Below are positions 60,728 through 64,000 of a stretch of 64,000 nt of DNA, one piece after another. The position numbers and the translations under genes were made by a program. The stretch comes from Bacillus sp. 522_BSPC (lineage in GTDB: Bacteria; Bacillota; Bacilli; Bacillales; Cytobacillaceae). How positions within the stretch are numbered: position 1 is the stretch's first letter; the number at the start of each line of letters is the position of its first letter. The notes beneath the pieces were generated by a model that was not told the DNA's origin, searched no databases, and saw only the letters and a list, made by a program, of their open reading frames with translations. Location: positions 48,881 through 112,880 of the forward strand of contig NZ_JVDT01000084.1 of assembly GCF_001076885.1 (NCBI RefSeq). Direction: 5' to 3'.

Positions 60728-62302
60728 ATGATGGATCCACTATTAAAGATCATCTCCATTTTGCTTATTCTAATCGTTATTGCCGTTGTTGGCTTTGTTG
60801 TATATTTTATTCGAAAGTCCAATGCTAATGCAAAAATTAGCAATGCAACAATGACTGCTGAACAAATTATTGAAAATGCAAAGCGTGAAGCAGACGCATT
60901 GAAAAAAGAAGCTTTGTTAGAAGCAAAGGATGAGATTCACAAGCTTCGTAGTGAAGCAGAACTAGAAGTTCGTGATCGAAGAAATGAACTACAAAAACAA
61001 GAAAATCGTTTATTGCAAAAAGAGGAAAATCTTGATCGCAAGGGAGAAGCGTTAGACAAACGTGAATCAGTTTTAGAAAAGAGGGACGATTCTCTTAATA
61101 AAAGACAACAGCATATGGAAGAGATGGAAAGCAAAGTGGACGAGATGGTTCGCAAGCAGCAAACAGAACTAGAGCGCATTTCTGGCTTGACTCGAGAAGA
61201 GGCAAAGTCCATCATTTTAGACCGTACAGAGCAAGAAGTTGCTCATGATATTGCGGTAATGATCAAAGAAAGTGATACTAGAGCAAAAGAAGAAGCAGAT
61301 AAAAAGGCTAAAGAAATTCTGTCACTTGCAATCCAACGTTGTGCGGCCGATCATGTTGCAGAGACTACAGTTTCCGTTGTAAACCTTCCAAATGATGAAA
61401 TGAAAGGGCGAATTATCGGTCGTGAAGGTCGAAATATTCGAACACTTGAAACATTAACAGGAATTGATTTAATTATTGATGATACACCAGAAGCAGTTAT
61501 TCTCTCTGGTTTTGATCCAATAAGACGTGAAACTGCAAGACTTGCGTTAGATAAGCTCGTTCAGGATGGGCGTATCCATCCAGCTCGTATCGAAGAAATG
61601 GTTGATAAAGCGCGCCGGGAAGTGGATGAACATATTCGTGAAATCGGGGAACAAACTACGTTTGAAGTCGGAGTTCATGGATTACATCCAGATTTAATTA
61701 AGATTCTTGGACGTTTAAAATTCCGTACAAGCTATGGACAAAATGTATTAAAGCACAGTATGGAAGTGGCTCAATTATCAGGAATTTTAGCTGCTGAACT
61801 TGGGGAAGATCAAACCCTTGCCCGCAGAGCTGGACTACTACATGACATTGGGAAAGCTATTGACCATGAAGTAGAAGGAAGCCATGTGGAAATTGGTGTC
61901 GAGCTTGCTACCAAGTATAAAGAGCATTCTGTTGTAATCAATAGTATTGCATCCCATCATGGTGATACAGAACCAACTTCAATTATCGCTGTACTAGTAG
62001 CAGCAGCTGACGCACTTTCAGCTGCAAGGCCAGGAGCACGAAGAGAAACATTAGAAAATTATATTCGCCGACTTGAGAAATTAGAAGAGATTTCTGAATC
62101 TTATGATGGAGTAGAGAAATCATTCGCAATCCAAGCAGGACGTGAGATTCGAATCATGGTGAAACCAGATCTTGTGGATGATTTAGAGTCACATCGATTA
62201 GCTCGCGATATTCGTAAGAAAATCGAGGAGGAATTAGATTATCCAGGTCATATAAAAGTAACGGTCATTCGTGAAACAAGAGCGGTTGAATATGCAAAAT
62301 AA
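60728..62302 (+). CDS. rny: Ribonuclease Y
   Basis: RNase Y is the membrane-bound endonuclease that starts mRNA decay in Bacillus. The ~524-residue protein has an N-terminal membrane helix ([20 protein letters not shown]), a long coiled coil (about 35-200, alternating Lys/Glu), a KH domain ([19 protein letters not shown]), and the HD domain with [10 protein letters not shown] near 366. Tandem ATGs at 60728 and 60731 and a GTG at 60722 are possible; the second or third position fits AGGAGGTG best. A terminator follows. Confidence 0.97.
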   Translation: MMDPLLKIISILLILIVIAVVGFVVYFIRKSNANAKISNATMTAEQIIENAKREADALKKEALLEAKDEIHKLRSEAELEVRDRRNELQKQENRLLQKEENLDRKGEALDKRESVLEKRDDSLNKRQQHMEEMESKVDEMVRKQQTELERISGLTREEAKSIILDRTEQEVAHDIAVMIKESDTRAKEEADKKAKEILSLAIQRCAADHVAETTVSVVNLPNDEMKGRIIGREGRNIRTLETLTGIDLIIDDTPEAVILSGFDPIRRETARLALDKLVQDGRIHPARIEEMVDKARREVDEHIREIGEQTTFEVGVHGLHPDLIKILGRLKFRTSYGQNVLKHSMEVAQLSGILAAELGEDQTLARRAGLLHDIGKAIDHEVEGSHVEIGVELATKYKEHSVVINSIASHHGDTEPTSIIAVLVAAADALSAARPGARRETLENYIRRLEKLEEISESYDGVEKSFAIQAGREIRIMVKPDLVDDLESHRLARDIRKKIEEELDYPGHIKVTVIRETRAVEYAK

Positions 62303-62332
62303 GAAACGGTGCGATTGCACCGTTTTTTTTAT
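62303..62332 (+). terminator. Terminator after rny
   Basis: AAACGGTGC pairs with GCACCGTTT around GATT, then T8. Confidence 0.92.
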
Positions 62333-62446
62333 CTCCAAAAATGAAGGGCATACTAAAACGTTCCTTAAGGAAAATGGCGTTAGGAGCGAAAGGAATTATA
62401 TGATACACTGTTACATAGTGAAAAGTAGAAAGTAGGAAATAAAAAT

Positions 62447-63244
62447 ATGCATATTTTATTTATTGGGGATGTTGTCGGTTCAATGGGCCGAGACATGATT
62501 AAAGAGTACGTACCAAAGCTAAAGGATAAATACAGACCACAGTTAACGATTATCAATGGAGAGAATGCTGCTGGCGGAAAAGGTATTACAGAGAAAATTT
62601 ATCGCAGCTTTCTGGAAATCGGTGCTCAAGCGATAACAATGGGGAACCATACATGGGATAATCGCGAGATATTTGAGTTTATTGATAAGGCGAAATATTT
62701 AGTGCGTCCCGCTAACTTTCCAGAAAATAACCCTGGTAAAGGGATGGTTTTTGTTAAAATTAATGATATGGAAGTAGCTGTTATTAATTTACAAGGTCGT
62801 ACCTTCATGAATCCAAGTGATGATCCATTTATCGTAATTGATAGCTTAGTGAAGGAAGCGAAAAAGCGTACAAATATAATTTTTGTTGATTTTCACGGAG
62901 AAGCAACAAGTGAAAAGCAAGCAATGGGTTGGTATTTAGATGGAAAGGTTACAGCGGTGGTTGGAACACATACACATGTGCAAACAGCTGATAATCGCAT
63001 TCTTCCAAATGGGACTGCATTTATGGCAGATGTGGGCATGACAGGTCCTTATGATGCTATTCTTGGTATGCAAAAAGAATTGGTGCTAAATCGCTTTTTA
63101 ACGAATTTGCCAACACGCTTTGAGCCGCCAAAAAGTGGGAGAGCTCAGCTGAGCGGATGTCTGATTGAAGTAGATAAGAAGACAGGTAAAGCAAAGAAAA
63201 TTGAGCGCATTTTAATTAATGAGGACCACCCCTTTTATTCCTAA
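62447..63244 (+). CDS. ymdB: YmdB phosphodiesterase
   Basis: A 265-residue metallophosphoesterase-fold protein; in B. subtilis it hydrolyses 2',3'-cyclic phosphates and affects the choice between motility and biofilm. Metal ligands are visible in FIGDVVGSMGRDM, GNHTWDN, FHGEATSEK and GTHTHVQTAD. It follows rny, a pair conserved in Bacilli. The start ATG 62447 follows AGTAGGAAAT. It may also be cotranscribed with spoVS. Confidence 0.96.
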   Translation: MHILFIGDVVGSMGRDMIKEYVPKLKDKYRPQLTIINGENAAGGKGITEKIYRSFLEIGAQAITMGNHTWDNREIFEFIDKAKYLVRPANFPENNPGKGMVFVKINDMEVAVINLQGRTFMNPSDDPFIVIDSLVKEAKKRTNIIFVDFHGEATSEKQAMGWYLDGKVTAVVGTHTHVQTADNRILPNGTAFMADVGMTGPYDAILGMQKELVLNRFLTNLPTRFEPPKSGRAQLSGCLIEVDKKTGKAKKIERILINEDHPFYS

Positions 63245-63307
63245 CAGAATGTAGCTCTTCCTTTTTCCCTGAAAATCAAATATTTTCTAAGTTTTTATGT
63301 CCAAGCT

Positions 63308-63334
63308 GGAATATGTGTATTAAACTTGGAATAT
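63308..63334 (+). promoter_or_regulatory. Possible sigma-H promoter for spoVS
   Basis: GGAATAT (63308-63314) and GAATAT (63329-63334) are 14 bases apart, resembling the sigma-H pattern AGGAwWW-N12-14-GAAT. B. subtilis spoVS is sigma-H-dependent. TGGAAT occurs three times here (63307, 63328, 63343). Confidence 0.4.
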
Positions 63335-63418
63335 AGTAACATTGGAATGATATATATCCTGATATGTTCATTAATCTTAATGAAACATGCGGGGGGGTTA
63401 AACAAGGAGGAGCTAGAA

Positions 63419-63679
63419 ATGGAGATATTAAAGGTTTCAGCAAAGTCTAGTCCCAATTCTGTAGCTGGTGCGCTTGCAGGTGTTCTACGAGAAAGAGGTG
63501 GAGCGGAAATCCAGGCAATTGGTGCAGGTGCATTAAATCAAGCGGTTAAAGCAGTTGCTATCGCAAGAGGGTTTGTAGCACCTAGCGGAGTGGATTTAAT
63601 CTGTATCCCTGCCTTCACTGATATTGTAATTGACGGTGAGGAAAGAACGGCCATCAAGCTCATTGTGGAGCCTAGATAA
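63419..63679 (+). CDS. spoVS: Stage V sporulation protein S
   Basis: 86 residues, the family length: MEILKVSAKSSPNSVAGALA, GGAEIQAIGAGALNQAVKA and GEERTAIKLIVEPR. SpoVS has an Alba-like fold and acts in spore coat assembly and septation. ATG 63419 is chosen because AAGGAGGAGC precedes it; the frame upstream (to 63326) lies in the promoter region. Nearly identical proteins occur across spore formers. Confidence 0.97.
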   Translation: MEILKVSAKSSPNSVAGALAGVLRERGGAEIQAIGAGALNQAVKAVAIARGFVAPSGVDLICIPAFTDIVIDGEERTAIKLIVEPR

Positions 63680-63713
63680 AGAGAAAATAAGATTATAGGA
63701 AAAAAAGAAAGGA

Positions 63714-63739
63714 AAGCGTGATGCTCATGCTTTCCCCGA
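63714..63739 (+). terminator. Hairpin after spoVS
   Basis: GGAAAGCGTGA pairs with TCATGCTTTCC around TGC (one G-U). CCCCGATTT follows instead of a T run, so it may be a 3' end stabiliser as much as a terminator. Confidence 0.6.
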
Positions 63740-63829
63740 TTTATCCCTTCTTATGGTTGGTGAATTTGCTCGAGCAGCTTGAATCCTTTTAGGGAGATTT
63801 TAATTTAGAATGAAATAGAGCAAACCTTC

Positions 63830-63968
63830 AAAAAGAAGGGGGGTGTCTTATCGATTAGGTTTCGTTCCACAGCAGCAAGAGTTAAGTTAGAGAATAGACA
63901 TTCTTTTTAACGAATCTCTTAAAAGCTGTGCTTTTTGTAACCGAATGAATGAGACATCCTTTCTTTTT
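63830..63968. repeat. 139-nt rod-like inverted repeat at the window end
   Basis: Nested helices: AAAAAGAA and GGTGTCTT (63830-63849) pair with the GAGACATCC and TTCTTTTT sides (63951-63968); ATTAGGTT/AACCGAAT; CACAGC/GCTGTG; AAGAG/CTCTT; apical AGAAT-AGAC-ATTCT. The 3' side runs into T6. No frame. It could be a very long terminator, a structured RNA or a small palindromic mobile element. Nothing else is visible to the window end. Confidence 0.55.
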
Positions 63969-64000
63969 TATTATGGCTGTGATTCATCAGGTTTGCCTCT

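Overview
The window is a contiguous piece of a low-GC, Gram-positive, spore-forming, flagellated Bacillaceae chromosome. The evidence is gene content and order: a SigD/SwrB end of a fla/che operon, the rpsB-tsf-pyrH-frr-uppS-cdsA-dxr-rseP-proS-polC block, the rimP-nusA-infB-rbfA-truB-ribF-rpsO-pnp block, the dipicolinate genes dpaA/dpaB, SpoIIIE, and the ymfF-ymfM-pgsA-cinA-recA-rny-ymdB-spoVS tail. All of this follows the Bacillus subtilis order closely. Nearly everything is on the + strand; gpmA is the one clear minus-strand gene. I see no rRNA, tRNA, CRISPR array, prophage or intact insertion sequence. Species cannot be decided from the sequence alone.

Layout: 1-1330 is the motility operon end (sigD, a small unknown gene, swrB). 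1337-4642 holds translation and UMP kinase genes. 4643-5353 is a long gap with a palindromic repeat, a terminator, a promoter and a possible 28-residue membrane peptide. 5354-11219 covers isoprenoid and phospholipid synthesis, the RseP protease and ProS. 11376-16833 is polC. 17113-27464 is the ribosome maturation, transcription and RNA decay cluster. 27661-35912 holds ylxY, mlpA, dipicolinate synthase and the aspartate/lysine branch (asd, dapG, dapA). 36211-43227 holds an amino acid permease, RNase J, TepA, YlzJ and SpoIIIE. 43609-49275 is a GntR regulator plus a nucleoside ABC transporter. 49600-50397 is gpmA. 51006-63679 is the ymf cluster through spoVS.

The main discovery is that polC, the essential replicative DNA polymerase gene, is split by a 1,135-nt group II intron (14293-15427). 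It starts GTGCG, carries a domain V with an AGC triad and GAAA tetraloop, has a domain VI with a bulged A, and ends in AT. Joining the exons at 14292/15428 restores the palm motif reading DIDLNFSGE and gives a 1,440-residue PolC, against about 1,437 in B. subtilis. The intron sits one codon downstream of the two catalytic aspartates. Its reverse transcriptase gene has lost everything after about 62 N-terminal residues, so splicing must rely on the RNA itself or on a protein from elsewhere. Without splicing the product stops at 987 residues and lacks most of the polymerase domain, so replication in this organism should depend on a self-splicing RNA.

Secondary points of interest are a gpmA gene whose invariant RHGE motif reads RHRE, two copies of an imperfect palindrome bounded by GTTGATT/AATCAAC, a structured asd-dapG intergenic region with mutually exclusive helices, a 52-bp tandem repeat, a long rod-like hairpin after spoVS, a perfect operator-like palindrome before the GntR gene, a sigma-K-like promoter before dpaA and a LexA-like box before recA.
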